Position numbers and translations under genes: made by a program. Shown here one piece after another: positions 19,482 to 27,545 of a stretch of DNA of 29,674 nt (position 1 is the stretch's first letter; each line of letters starts with the position of its first letter). The stretch is taken from the NCBI GenBank assembly GCA_923184405.1, contig OV299793.1, positions 1,737,154 to 1,766,827 on the forward strand. Reading direction: 5' to 3'. The stretch comes from Neisseria meningitidis. Its GTDB lineage: Bacteria; Pseudomonadota; Gammaproteobacteria; Burkholderiales; Neisseriaceae. A model generated the notes under the pieces. It ran no database searches and was not told the origin of the DNA. It saw nothing but the letters and a program-made list of their open reading frames with translations.

Positions 19482-19724
19482 TTCGTTTTCCCTAACCCTG
19501 CCATTTGCGCGCACTGGCACAGAGTATCGGCAAGGTTCAAAAGACCATCGGAATTTAGGAAGCCGAGCTTGTACCCAACGGCAGCATCTTATTCAGTAAG
19601 GCTCCGCCTCAATTAGGCAGAGGAAATGTAAGCAGTTCCACGCAGAAGCGGCACACTTTCCCCGTATGTCAAACATCAGTAAAACCGTACGCCGTCCCTT
19701 TGAGTTACACTGCTTAAACTACTC

Positions 19725-20338
19725 TATTCCGCCCATTTGTGCGTCTGCACGCTCAACTGCCAATGCACGATGCGTCAGGGCGACTGTTTAAAATACTGAT
19801 TTGGCGGATGGTGTCGTAGATGTTCATCGCACCGTCTTGCTCACAGGGCGAAAGGTAGTAATGATGCGCGCGGATTTTGCGTTCCATATTTTCACAGAAC
19901 GCAAGGACATCGCCGTCAGCAACAATCCGCACTTCGTCGGCTGTTTCGATACAGCTTTTTTCGTATTTGGCGGCATAGCAGGCTTTGGGGCTGGTGGCGA
20001 CATAGTCGATTGCGGCGGCGCGGGATTGAGTCCGTTGGTTTCGATACAGAGGAAATAACCTTCCGCCTTGAGCATGTCCAGCAGCATATCGAGATGCGGC
20101 TGGATGGTCGATTCGCCAGGCCAGTGATGATGATGTTGCGGGCGGCATAGGTTTTCAGACTGCCTAAGATGTCGGACAGGCTCATCATGCCGAATGTCAA
20201 ATAATCGGCATCACACCAGCCGCAGGCGAGGATGCATTTGCCCAAGCGGACGAAAACGGCGGGTATGCCCGCAACCAGCCTTCGCCTTGCGGCTTTCAAA
20301 GATTTCGACGATGCGGTTTGGGGATTTTCGGGGCACAT
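19725..20338 (-). CDS. queE: 7-carboxy-7-deazaguanine synthase QueE, disrupted
   Basis: QueE is the radical SAM enzyme that converts 6-carboxytetrahydropterin to 7-carboxy-7-deazaguanine on the way to preQ0 and queuosine. The N-terminal RIVEIFES is present, then, after lost bases, AVFVRLGKCILACGWCDADY with the radical SAM cluster motif CxxxCxxC. Later pieces are LKTYAARNIIITG, MLKAEGYFLCIETNGLNP, IDYVATSPKACYAAKYEKSC, ADEVRIVADGDVLAFCENME and YYLSPCEQDGAMNIYDTIRQ. The end HWQLSVQTHKWAE places the stop at 19725. About five frameshifts are present. The start at 20338 is the best ATG in range but its frame is disturbed, so it is approximate. It lies just after the DUF1304 gene on the same strand. 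Confidence 0.88.
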
Positions 20339-20344
20339 TGATGT

Positions 20345-20715
20345 TTATAATAACGCCACCACCGCCGCCGCTGCCAAAAATGCGGGCATACCTTGGTTGA
20401 CGAGTAAGCCACGTTACCGGACGAAACGGCACCACGCGGCGACAATCAGGACAAAGCCGACAAACAGTACCGTAGCGCCAAACACCGCGTTATCCAAAAC
20501 GGCAAACCGCGAATACACCAGCCCGATGCCGAGAAAGCCGTTATACAGCCCTTCGTTGCAGAACAAGGTCTGACGCGCTTTTGTACAAGGAATTCATAAG
20601 GCAGCTTGAATGTTTCCGCCGCTTATTCGCTAAGAATGAGAGTCATTTCAAGATAGTCGATCTAGAAAGGTACGGCGGATACGAAGAGGACTAAGACGAT
20701 AAACGGGAGTTTCAT
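20345..20715 (-). CDS. DUF1304 family small membrane protein, disrupted
   Basis: This encodes a protein of about 122 residues with four hydrophobic segments. The start MKLPFIVLVLFVSAVPF leads into DYLEMTLIL, then FKLPYEFLVQKRVR, RQTLFCNEGLYNGFLGIGLV (the most conserved family segment), FGATVLFVGFVLIVAAW and LVNQGMPAFLAAAAVVALL. In-frame stops at the end of the first helix and near 20620, and two shifts, are probably base errors. The function of the family is unknown. It ends six bases before the queE start, so they may be cotranscribed; whether that implies a role in deazaguanine metabolism is not known. Confidence 0.72.
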
Positions 20716-20830
20716 GAGAAAACCCTTTAATCCGTGTATTTCATATGGAAGGACGTCTGAAAAACGTGGAATCCGTACAGGAGAAAAAACCGTATTACGG
20801 TAAATTCAAATAAGGACGCTCTAAACCGTC

Positions 20831-20925
20831 CTATCCGCGCAGGCGGGAATCCAAAGAGTTGGAATTGCTGCAATTTTTAAATATTCCTGAAAAATCAAAA
20901 TCTGCACTCCCGCCTGCGCGAAAAT
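20831..20925. repeat. NIME with degenerate dRS3 ends
   Basis: CTATCCGCGCAGGCGGGAAT at 20831-20850 and ACTCCCGCCTGCGCGAAAAT at 20906-20925 are diverged dRS3 copies facing each other around a 55-base core. It separates queD from the DUF1304 gene. The rest of 20716-20982 holds nothing else that I recognise. Confidence 0.7.
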
Positions 20926-20982
20926 GACACGGTTGGGCATGTCTTCTTGGAATTGACTATATCGATACGTTCAAGAGATTCC

Positions 20983-21406
20983 CTACTCCCCTTCATACTC
21001 CGCACACGATGTCGGCGTTTCCTACAATTTGACGCGGCACACGTTCAGCCCCGCGTTTTTCAGACGGTCGTACATTTCGACCGCCATATTTTCGGCAGTG
21101 GTGCGGCAGGGCACGCGCAGGGTTTTCATGTTCCAGCCTTCCAAGAGTGCGGCGATTTGAGATTCGCGGCTGTTGCCGCCGTGGTAGATGAAGGCGTGGT
21201 CGAAGGGGTCGGTAATGTGTTGTTTGACAATGGCTTTCAAGTCGGTAAAGTCCATCACCATACCGTCTTTCGGCCCGCCTTTGACGAGGCAGTCTGAAAC
21301 GGTGATTTCGAGTTTGTAAGGTATGCCCATGCAGGTTTTGGCATTTGCCGTCATGCCCGTTGAGCATATGCGACGAGTCGAAGGTGAAGATTTTGGTGAT
21401 TTTCAT
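20983..21406 (-). CDS. queD: 6-carboxy-5,6,7,8-tetrahydropterin synthase QueD, disrupted
   Basis: QueD makes 6-carboxytetrahydropterin, the QueE substrate, from 7,8-dihydroneopterin triphosphate. The start MKITKIFTFDSSHMLNGHDG contains the first zinc histidine and continues KCQNLHGHT with the HGH pair. An extra T near 21320 then shifts the frame, which resumes YKLEITVSDCLVKGGPKDGM, VMDFTDLKAIVKQHITDPFD, HAFIYHGGNSRESQIAALLE and TTAENMAVEMYDRLKNAGLN. A TAG at 21022-21024 replaces an expected Trp (VKL-stop-ETPTSCAEYEGE); the natural stop is at 20983. Restored length is about 140 residues. It starts six bases after the DUF1543 gene. Confidence 0.91.
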
Positions 21407-21412
21407 AGGATC

Positions 21413-21929
21413 TCAAATGGGCAAATAGCCTTGAAAGCCGATTTCGGCGGGTTTGCCTTGCGGATTCGGGGTCAGGCGGATATGGAAATTGCCGATGCGG
21501 TCGAGCGTAAGCAGGTTGTCCACGTCTTTTAAGTTGTCTTTATGTTGCTGAACATAGCGTCGGTCAACAGGGTTTGCAGGGCTTTTTGTTTGGCTTCGGC
21601 AGGCGTGGCGGCGGCGAACAGACGAACGCGTGCGCCTCGGCAAGCTGCCCTGCGCGATAACCGCCGACATTGGCAAAATACAGGCGCGGGGCGTGTTCAG
21701 ACGGCATTTTCGCTTTGGGCGTTTCGGATACGGCGATGTCGTAACCGTCCGCCCATTCGACAACCTGCCAGCCGTCGATGTGGATTTTGTCCGCATCGCC
21801 GAACCACGCGGCTTTGAGTGCGGGGACGGCTTCACGGTAGTCGTCGCACACGGCAAATTGGATGTCGTGCACTTCGATATTCGACCTGCAGGCATTGCCG
21901 CCGAGGTAAAACATATGGAGCTTGGGCAT
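21413..21929 (-). CDS. DUF1543 domain protein
   Basis: The product is about 171 residues: MPKLHMFYLGGNACRSNIEV, HDIQFAVCDDYREAVPALKA, WQVVEWADGYDIAVS, then after one shift near 21615 QQHKDNLKDVDNLLTLDRIG and the end GKPAEIGFQGYLPI. The YLGG start and the paired repeat-like halves fit the DUF1543 family, whose function is not established. It sits between queC (27 bases upstream) and queD (six bases downstream) and so belongs to the same transcript as the preQ0 pathway genes. An uptake sequence is embedded in frame (KMPSEHA). A role in the queuosine pathway would be inference from position only. Confidence 0.75.
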
Positions 21930-21956
21930 ATCGTATTCCTTATGGTTTACGCGTGT

Positions 21957-22616
21957 TCAGACGGCCTTTTTACTTTCCAGATATTCCGCCAGCCCGCGTT
22001 CGCGCGAGATACAGCTCGGGCATTCGCGGCAGCCGCCGACGATGCCGTTATAGCAGCTGTGGGTTTGCTCGCGGATATAGTCCAGCACGCCCATTTCGTC
22101 CGCCAACGCCCAAGTTTGCGCCTTGGTCAGATACATCAGCGGCGTGTGGATCTGGAAATCATAGTCAATCGCCAAATTAAGGGTAACGGTCATGGTATTG
22201 ACGAACAAGTCCCGGCAGTCAGGACAGCCCAAGCAGACAGTTTAGTACACGCCCGCGATGATGTGACGTATCCCCTGCCCTTTGGCGTAAATCGCGGCAT
22301 AGAGCAGGAAAAGCGCTTTCAGGCCGTCTACAAAGGTATTCTGAACGCCGTTTTCGGCAGTTTCGATGGCGGCGGTGTCGTCCATCAGGGCATTGTGCGT
22401 AATCTGCCGCATCAGGCTCAAGTCGAGTACGGTTTGTTTGACGCCCAAATCCTGCACAATCCAGCGGGCACGTTCCAGCTCGACGGCATGGCGTTGCCCG
22501 TATTGGAAAGCAATGGCTTGGACGTTTTCGCGCCAGTAGATTTGGATTGCCTGAATCAGGCAGGTGGTCGAATACTGACCGCCCGAAAAGATGACCAAGG
22601 CTTTTTGGTTTGACAT
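21957..22616 (-). CDS. queC: 7-cyano-7-deazaguanine (preQ0) synthase QueC, disrupted
   Basis: QueC converts 7-carboxy-7-deazaguanine to preQ0 using ATP and ammonia. It starts [14 protein letters not shown] at 22616. The PP-loop reads SGGQYSTTC where the family has SGGxDS; the altered codon is TAT at 22572-22574. Further parts are [40 protein letters not shown] and [10 protein letters not shown], after which a stop (22242-22244) and lost bases interrupt the gene. It resumes [40 protein letters not shown], and the zinc site [15 protein letters not shown]. The last codons and stop (AV-stop) are formed by a DNA uptake sequence. Full length is about 219 residues. A preQ1-type riboswitch precedes it. 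Confidence 0.92.
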
Positions 22617-22622
22617 ATCGAA

Positions 22623-22659
22623 TCCTAGTTTTGGTAACGCCCGAGGTTTGCGAACCGCG
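22623..22659 (-). promoter_or_regulatory. preQ1-I riboswitch of the queC operon
   Basis: The minus-strand RNA reads CGCGGUUCGCAAACCUCGGG and then CGUUACCAAAACUAGGA. This follows the class I preQ1 aptamer layout: a short 5' stem, the GGUUCGCA-type loop, the cytosine-rich return strand and the A-rich tail (ACCAAAACUAGGA), with the tail overlapping the ribosome-binding region seven bases before the queC ATG. The P1 stem pairs imperfectly (CGC/GCG with a mismatch), perhaps a base error. In this class ligand binding hides the ribosome site or favours termination, lowering expression of queuosine-precursor genes. Confidence 0.65.
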
Positions 22660-22681
22660 AAGTTGGACAGTAAAGACGCGG

Positions 22682-22687
22682 ATTATA
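22682..22687 (-). promoter_or_regulatory. -10 box of the queC operon
   Basis: A perfect TATAAT on the minus strand would start transcription about 15 bases before the riboswitch stem. No good -35 is visible at the right spacing. Confidence 0.45.
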
Positions 22688-22740
22688 CAGGCAAACGCGT
22701 TCAGACAGCATCTGAACGCCATGCCATCTGAACACGCGAC

Positions 22741-23005
<265 letters not shown>

Positions 23006-23089
23006 GGGCGGATTCCGTTAAAATGGTTCGGTCTTCAGACGGCATAACAGTTGTTCCGATGCCGTCTGAAACAGCCGCAGTTCAGGCAT

Positions 23090-23118
23090 TTGTTCCTGAC
23101 GGCAAAATTAGCTATAAC
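23090..23118 (+). promoter_or_regulatory. yihY promoter
   Basis: TTGTTC at 23090-23095 and TATAAC at 23113-23118 are spaced by 17 bases. The start would be near 23125, leaving a leader of about 35 bases before the ATG at 23160. Confidence 0.55.
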
Positions 23119-23159
23119 ATCAGGCATCAATGCCCAACTTACTGACCGGGCAAGAAATT

Positions 23160-24383
23160 ATGACCGCTTTACAACGTTTGCAAGGTTTGGCAGACAATAA
23201 AATCTGTGCGTTTGCATGGTTCGTCGTCCGCCGCTTTGATGAAGAACGCGTACCGCAGGCGGCGGCAAGCATGACGTTTACGACGCTGCTGGCACTCGTC
23301 CCCGTGCTGACCGTGACGGTAGCGGTCGCTTCGATTTTCCCCATGCTCGACCGCTGGTCTGATTTGTTCGTCTACTTCGTCAACCAAACCATTGAGCCGC
23401 AGGGCGCGGACATGGTGTTCGACTATATCAATGCGTTCCGCGAGCAGGCGAACCGACTGACGGCAATCGGCAGCGTGATGCTGGTCGTTACCTCGCTGAT
23501 GCTGATTCGGACGATAGACAATACGTTCAACCGCATCGGCGGGTCAATTCCAGCGTCCGTGGATGATGCAGTTTCTCGTCTATTGGGCTTTACTGACGTT
23601 CGGGCCGCTGTCTTTGGGCGTGGGCATTTCCTTTATGGTCGGCTCGGTACAGGATGCCGCGCTTGCCTCAGGTGCGCCGCAGTGGTCGGGCGCGTTGCGA
23701 ACGGCGGCGACGCTGACCTTCATGACGCTTTTGCTGTGGGGGCTGTACCGCTTCGTGCCAAACCGCTTCGTTCCCGCGCGGCAGGCGTTTGTCGGAGCTT
23801 TGGTAACAGCGTTCTGTCCGGAAACCGCACGTTACCTCTTTACTTGGTATATGCGCAACTTCGACGGCTACAACTCGATTTACGAAGCGTTTGACGCCGT
23901 ACCGTTTTTCACTAGTTGTTGATGAACCTGTTCTGGACGCTGGACTTGGGCGGCGCAGTGCTGACGTCTACACTCTCCTACTGGCAGGGAGAAGCGTTAC
24001 GCACGGCTTCGACTCGCGCGGACGGTTAGACGACGTATTGAAAATCCTGCTGCTTACTGGATGCGGCGCAAAAAGATGGCAAAGCCTTGCTGTTCAGGAG
24101 TTCAGACGGCATATCAATATGGGCTACGACAAGTTGGGCGAGCTTTTGGAAAAGCTGGCGCGGCAAGGCTACATCTATTCCGGCAGACAGGGTTGGGTGT
24201 TGAAAACGGAGGCGGATTCGATTGAGTTGAACAACTCTTCAAGCTCTTCGTTTACCGTCCGTTGCCTGTGGAAAGGATCATGTAAAACAAGCTGTCGATG
24301 CGGTAGTGATACCGTGTTTGCAGACTTTGGACATGACGATGGCGAGTTTGAAGAATAAGGCGAAAAAACAGCAACAATCTTGA
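23160..24383 (+). CDS. YihY family inner-membrane protein (UPF0761), disrupted
   Basis: This is an integral membrane protein of the YihY/virulence factor BrkB family, once confused with RNase BN; its function is not established. I choose the ATG at 23160 (MTALQRLQGLADNKICAFAW), the conserved start; an in-frame ATG at 23130 would leave almost no leader. Then come FDEERVPQAAASMTFTTLLA, PMLDRWSDLFVYFVNQTIEP, RLTAIGSVMLVVTSLMLIRT, and, after two lost bases near 23542-23556, MMQFLVYWALLTFGPLSLGV and ALRTAATLTFMTLLLWGLYR. A third shift near 23915 precedes FDSRGRLDDVLKILL and EFRRHINMGYDKLGELLEKL, with the end KKQQQS. The span is 408 codons, the normal length. Confidence 0.9.
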
Positions 24384-24425
24384 GTATTTTTGAAACTGTA
24401 TTTTTATCCAAAAGACATTTTCCTA

Positions 24426-24755
24426 TCATGCTGATTCCACCGTTTCCTTTCTGTGTGCCGCCATAACTTTTATGATAGACAAGCCATTCAAGTTTGCATT
24501 GACTGCTTTTTCATTGGCAATATCCAAATGGATGGTCGCTACATCTAAAATAGGATTTTCAGTTCGCAATATAAGGCCCGCGACAATACGATGCGTTGCT
24601 TTTGTCCGCCTGACAGTGCGCTGCCATATCGCCGATCAACGTTTCATAGCCCATAGGCATGGCGCAGATTTCTTCGATGAATCATAGCAAGGCAGGCGCA
24701 ATGTTCGATTTTCCTCTATCGGTTCCGTATCGAAAAAACAAGGGGCAGTACTAGA
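24426..24755 (-). pseudogene. C-terminal ATPase fragment of a colicin V-type peptide ABC exporter
   Basis: Across frames the minus strand gives CFFDTEPIEE, ICAMPMGYETLIGDM, then the ABC signature SALSGGQKQRIVLSRALY, the Walker B region ILFLDEATSHLDIANEKAVN (with DE lost to base changes) and LSIIKVMAAHRKETVESA, the switch histidine included. This matches CvaB/MchF-type bacteriocin exporters with an N-terminal C39 peptidase, of which only about the last 110 residues remain. The last codons before the stop at 24426 lack the usual end. It directly abuts the transposase remnant at 24765, which probably truncated it. The membrane and peptidase domains are not present in the window. Confidence 0.7.
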
Positions 24756-24764
24756 TTAGCCCTA

Positions 24765-24893
24765 ATCCCACACCAATCCCGCAGGATTTTAAGCTGTTGA
24801 GACGGTGTGCCGAAGTTAAATCGAAATTCGCATTCTTCAAAGAACAGCGGGAAAGATTTACAATCGATTCCGTTGTATTTTCACAAGACACAC
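24765..24893 (-). mobile_element. IS1595-family (IS1016-like) transposase remnant, C-terminus
   Basis: The minus strand reads KYNGIDCKSFPLFFEECEFR then FNFGTPSQQLKILRDWCGI, the characteristic end of IS1016-like transposases (RKxNGI...ECExRFN). A base lost at the end removes the natural stop (GGATTAGG instead of GGATTTAG). Only about 43 codons remain; the rest of the transposase is absent and I cannot define terminal repeats. Confidence 0.65.
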
Positions 24894-24922
24894 GATTTAG
24901 TCTGAAGTCTCATATAGTACAT

Positions 24923-25364
24923 TTATTTTTTAAGGTCTACTAACCAATTTAACATTCCCTTCATTATTTTATCTTCTGAAAGAAGAATTATTTTTCCATT
25001 ACAATAAACAATATAAATGATATGATTTTTATACAGAAATAATTTTTCCATATAAAATTTCCGGTTTGTAATAGCAAGAGTCAACAAACAAATCATTGCC
25101 CCGTCAATATAAGAAAAATAAACGTTATCATCTCCTCCTAACAACAGTGACTAAAACCAATCGGATATTATTTTATCAAAATTCCTTCAGTTCCATCTTT
25201 CATGACTAAAAATATAATTAACATAGGCCCAGCCTTTATCGTAAACATATTCAAACTGATAGTTCCCAGGCTCTCGATACTCAAGACTAAAGAAAAGCAA
25301 ATTAATAGCCAATACAAAAACAAATAAGAACAAAAATAGCAAAATTTTCCAGCTTAGTTAACAA
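24923..25364 (-). CDS. Unknown membrane-anchored small protein, AT-rich, disrupted
   Basis: I do not recognise it. One frame runs from LFLFLFVFVLAINLLFFSLE (a membrane anchor) through YREPGNYQFEYVYDKGWAYV, NYIFSHERWN, FDKIISDWF, LLLGGDDNVYFSYIDGAMIC and ITNRKFYMEKLFLYKNHIIY to the end MLNWLVDLKK. It contains two in-frame stops (after HERWN and after SDWF) and one shift in the anchor. A possible start is a TTG at 25364 preceded by GAGAGG at the right distance. About 145 residues in all. The last 73 codons are open from an internal Met. Its size, anchor and AT-rich composition resemble immunity-type genes of toxin islands, but I have no homology to prove it. Confidence 0.4.
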
Positions 25365-25448
25365 TATTTACCTCTCAGTTACATTATTGCTGAAAATTAC
25401 CCCTTACCCTGGGCTGCACTTATAGGTTCCATCCTTCTAAATAATGAT

Positions 25449-25565
25449 TTACATTGCATGCCAACCCCCAAAGGAATACATTTCAAAATCATGCATTACC
25501 GGAACTAATCGATACTGACCATTAACATCTTTAATCACAGATATATTGCCAATGCATAGCACAAC
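25449..25565 (-). pseudogene. Short coding remnant, family unknown
   Basis: The minus strand has an open stretch reading VVLCIGNISVIKDVNGQYRL then VPVMHDFEMYSFGGWHAM-stop. The composition is protein-like, not random AT-rich sequence, but there is no clear start. The downstream words NHYLEGWNL in a shifted frame suggest that it once continued. The remainder of 25370-25700 is AT-rich with nothing that I can name. Confidence 0.25.
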
Positions 25566-25702
25566 TCAGTGAAAAATATGAGTATTATATACAGTTATAC
25601 ATTACTTAAACAAAGCTAGCTGTACATATCTGTACCATATTTTTACTACAAACAAAAAATATTTATAATTATTAGGATAAGATAAAAACCCCTAACGCGA
25701 GA

Positions 25703-25924
25703 TTAATTATTAATAATTTCAGAATAAAAAATATTTGAGATTTTTTCTTTTCCAAACAATATATTGAAATATTTAAAGTTAAGGTAGCTTGATTTAATTA
25801 GAAAATCAAAAAAACCATTAATTAATTTTTCTTCTTTAAATATTTTATATGATATTATAAAATTAAATAACATAGCGAAAACATATGAAATCATCAAAAT
25901 ACCAAATATATAGTTGGAATGCAT
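25703..25924 (-). CDS. Unknown 73-residue membrane protein
   Basis: It is intact from ATG to stop: MHSNYIFGILMISYVFAMLF (a membrane helix), NFIISYKIFKEEKLINGFFD, FLIKSSYLNFKYFNILFGKE, KISNIFYSEIINN. It is very Ile/Phe/Asn/Lys-rich, unlike the GC-rich core genes. Its start lies two bases after the stop of a short upstream frame ending TFNLSKPKEGAK, and GGAGC precedes it (GAAGGAGCTAAATAATAATG), a good ribosome site. The beginning of the gene is repeated in decayed form at 26040-26110. I do not know the family; a small immunity or membrane protein of a toxin island is possible. Confidence 0.45.
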   Translation of the reverse strand: MHSNYIFGILMISYVFAMLFNFIISYKIFKEEKLINGFFDFLIKSSYLNFKYFNILFGKEKISNIFYSEIINN

Positions 25925-26195
25925 TATTATTTAGCTCCTTCTTTTGGCTTTGACAAATTGAAAGTGCATTGATATCCAATGCTTGCATTTGCAAATGCTA
26001 ACACACCTGCACATGTTTTCTCTGTTAGTATCAATGATGATTATATAGCAATACGTACAACTGCAAAAACATCTAATAATAAAACACCAAATATATAGAT
26101 GAAATGCATTATTATTGTAGCTCAAATTATGGCTCTGACAAATTGTAACAGTCCATTAATATCAAATACTTGCATTTGAATTGACCTGAACACCC
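25895..26195. repeat. Two diverged tandem repeat units, with a trace of a third
   Basis: Unit A (about 25895-26010) and unit B (about 26080-26195) share ACCAAATATATAG (25901, 26087), ATGCATTATTATT (25919, 26104), GACAAATTG (25951, 26137) and CTTGCATTTG (25982, 26169), a period of 185-187 bases. The motif TTGGAATGCAT at 25914 recurs at 26348, suggesting a third unit. Read on the minus strand each unit holds the end of one short frame followed by ATGCATT... opening a membrane ORF. Confidence 0.65.
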
Positions 26196-26338
26196 GCTTC
26201 TTGCCTAGGTTGAATTGTAAATTTAATGCTTCTAAGAGTTGCAAGTGCACCTGCAACAAACTTAATGACCAACTCAATAAGCAAACAAACTATAGTTGCA
26301 TGTCTCTGAACGTAAGCACCTTCTGCATCATTAATCAG
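26162..26338 (-). pseudogene. Coding remnant upstream of the repeat units
   Basis: An open frame of 58 codons on the minus strand reads INDAEGAYVQRHATIVCLLI, ELVIKFVAGALATLRSIKF, TIQPRQEAGVQVNSNASI-stop, with one hydrophobic segment. No start codon of its own is seen. Its last part matches the equivalent in the next repeat (AGVLAFANASIGYQC), where the frame goes on to TFNLSKPKEGAK-stop at about 25931. The family is unknown to me. Confidence 0.3.
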
Positions 26339-26414
26339 TTATCGGAATTGGAATGCATAAAAATAAGCAAAAAACTTCTAAATTAAGTAAACCATCCAAA
26401 TCTTGAGTTTAGGT

Positions 26415-26674
26415 ATGGGAAATCAGAAACGTGCAAACGAAAATGTGATGCGCAAAAAAGCCACCTGGAAACGCTAATGTTTGAACCTGTTGAAAGCGGC
26501 CAACAGGCTAAATGCGACCGCTGCCGCCTAAAGGCAGCCCGGATGCCTGATTATCGGGTGTCCGAGGAGGATTAAAAAAATCTTTGGGTAAAATTAGGAG
26601 GTATTTGGTACGAAAACAGCCGAAATCCTGTGTTTGGGTTTCGGATGTCGAACAGCTTTTTTGCAAAGAGTCTC
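26415..26674 (+). mobile_element. 3' end of an IS1106-like insertion sequence (IS5 family)
   Basis: The plus strand carries the end of a transposase, CLNLLKAANRLNATAAA-stop (stop at 26529-26531), preceded by VMRKKATWKR, which corresponds to the usual VSAQSHLKAM with base changes. After the stop come the typical non-coding tail (GGCAGCCCGGATGCCTGATT, then ACAGCCGAAATCCTGTGTTT) and a terminal repeat ending TTTTGCAAAGAGTCTC at 26674, as in the GAGACCTTTGCAAAA ends of IS1106. An apparent 53-residue ORF in another frame (26415-26575) is a by-product of this tail. Only about the last 260 bases of the element remain. Confidence 0.7.
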
Positions 26675-26933
26675 AACTCATATTATTACAAAGATCTCAT
26701 GCCTTGTTTTGCCAGCAGGTTGAGTTCTTCTCCGGCAATCAGCGTGGTAAAGCCCCGCCACAACACAGATCTATGTACTGTGGGAAGGCTCCAATTTATA
26801 GCTTTCAAAAATCTTTCAGCTTTAAGACGGCCTAAAGTTGTAATCTATAAAACAGGAGCTCAGAGTTTTACGGCTCACTCTCGCTTCGCGTTCGCAAATA
26901 CCAGCTTATCGGTTTTGAACGTATAGTAATCTA
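26675..26933. other. Spacer between IS end and immunity gene
   Basis: Several frames are open on both strands but none has a start with ribosome site or a recognisable product. On the minus strand LWRGFTTLIAGEELNLLAKQ is protein-like and may be a relic. Confidence 0.3.
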
Positions 26934-27545
26934 TCAATCCTGCAGATATTCATACGGGTAAGACAAGTCATACTGTTTCATAAAATCGAAGATGTCTTGA
27001 TATTCGTCTGCCAACAGCGGATCGTAAACAATCAAATCCCTCGGTGCGATGTCGTGATCTATGCCCAAATCGAAACCGTGCATGGATGCGATTTTGGCGT
27101 AGGTAACGATTTGCGGCTGCAGGTAGAAATCGAAATAGGACAATGTTTCTTTGGCAGCCATACGCGCGGTTTTTTTATCGAAAAGCGGCTCAGGGACTGC
27201 TTTCATAGCCTCGGCATCCTGTTCAGCGAAAGCGAGGAAGAAGCGGTAATCGTACAACCGACTTTGCAGCCATTTGCTAGGGGTGGGATGCGCCCAGACT
27301 TTGTCACTACAATGTTTCAACCGTCAAGCTGCGTACCCTCCACCATCAGCACAAAATTATAAATCAGAATGACGATTGAAGTCAGTAGCGATTTAAAAAG
27401 GCTTCTGTATCATTCCAAAAGTTGTCAATACTGCGCACCAGAAACTCACAGCAGCTAAGGAATATAGCTCATCATCAACAGAAACATCGGATCTTGAATG
27501 CTTGAGCATGACACAGCGAAAGACGATGGATTCACGCTCTGATCA
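26934..27545 (-). CDS. Imm49-like immunity protein, disrupted
   Basis: The last 120 residues are open and clean: HPTPSKWLQSRLYDYRFFLA, FAEQDAEAMKAVPEPLFDKK, TARMAAKETLSYFDFYLQPQ, IVTYAKIASMHGFDLGIDHD and YDLSYPYEYLQD. Upstream, in broken frames, are MLKHSRSDVSVDDELYSLAA, NDTEAFLNRY and MVEGTQLDG. The all-helical layout, the LAFAxxD segment and the acidic end fit my memory of Imm49-type immunity proteins found in neisserial toxin islands; a profile search is needed to confirm. The true start is not determined; I give the upstream limit of the readable frame. Such proteins protect against a cognate secreted nuclease, which is not visible intact here. GC content is higher than its surroundings. 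Confidence 0.5.

Noticed and set aside
19482..19724. Possible small RNA or gene between tRNA-Pro and queE
   Set aside because: No terminator, promoter, conserved motif or protein-like frame could be supported.
26415..26575. Apparent 53-residue protein with a CxxC pair (MFEPVESGQQAKCDRC...)
   Set aside because: The same bases in the neighbouring frame give the end of an IS1106-like transposase (CLNLLKAANRL...) and its non-coding tail, which explains them better.
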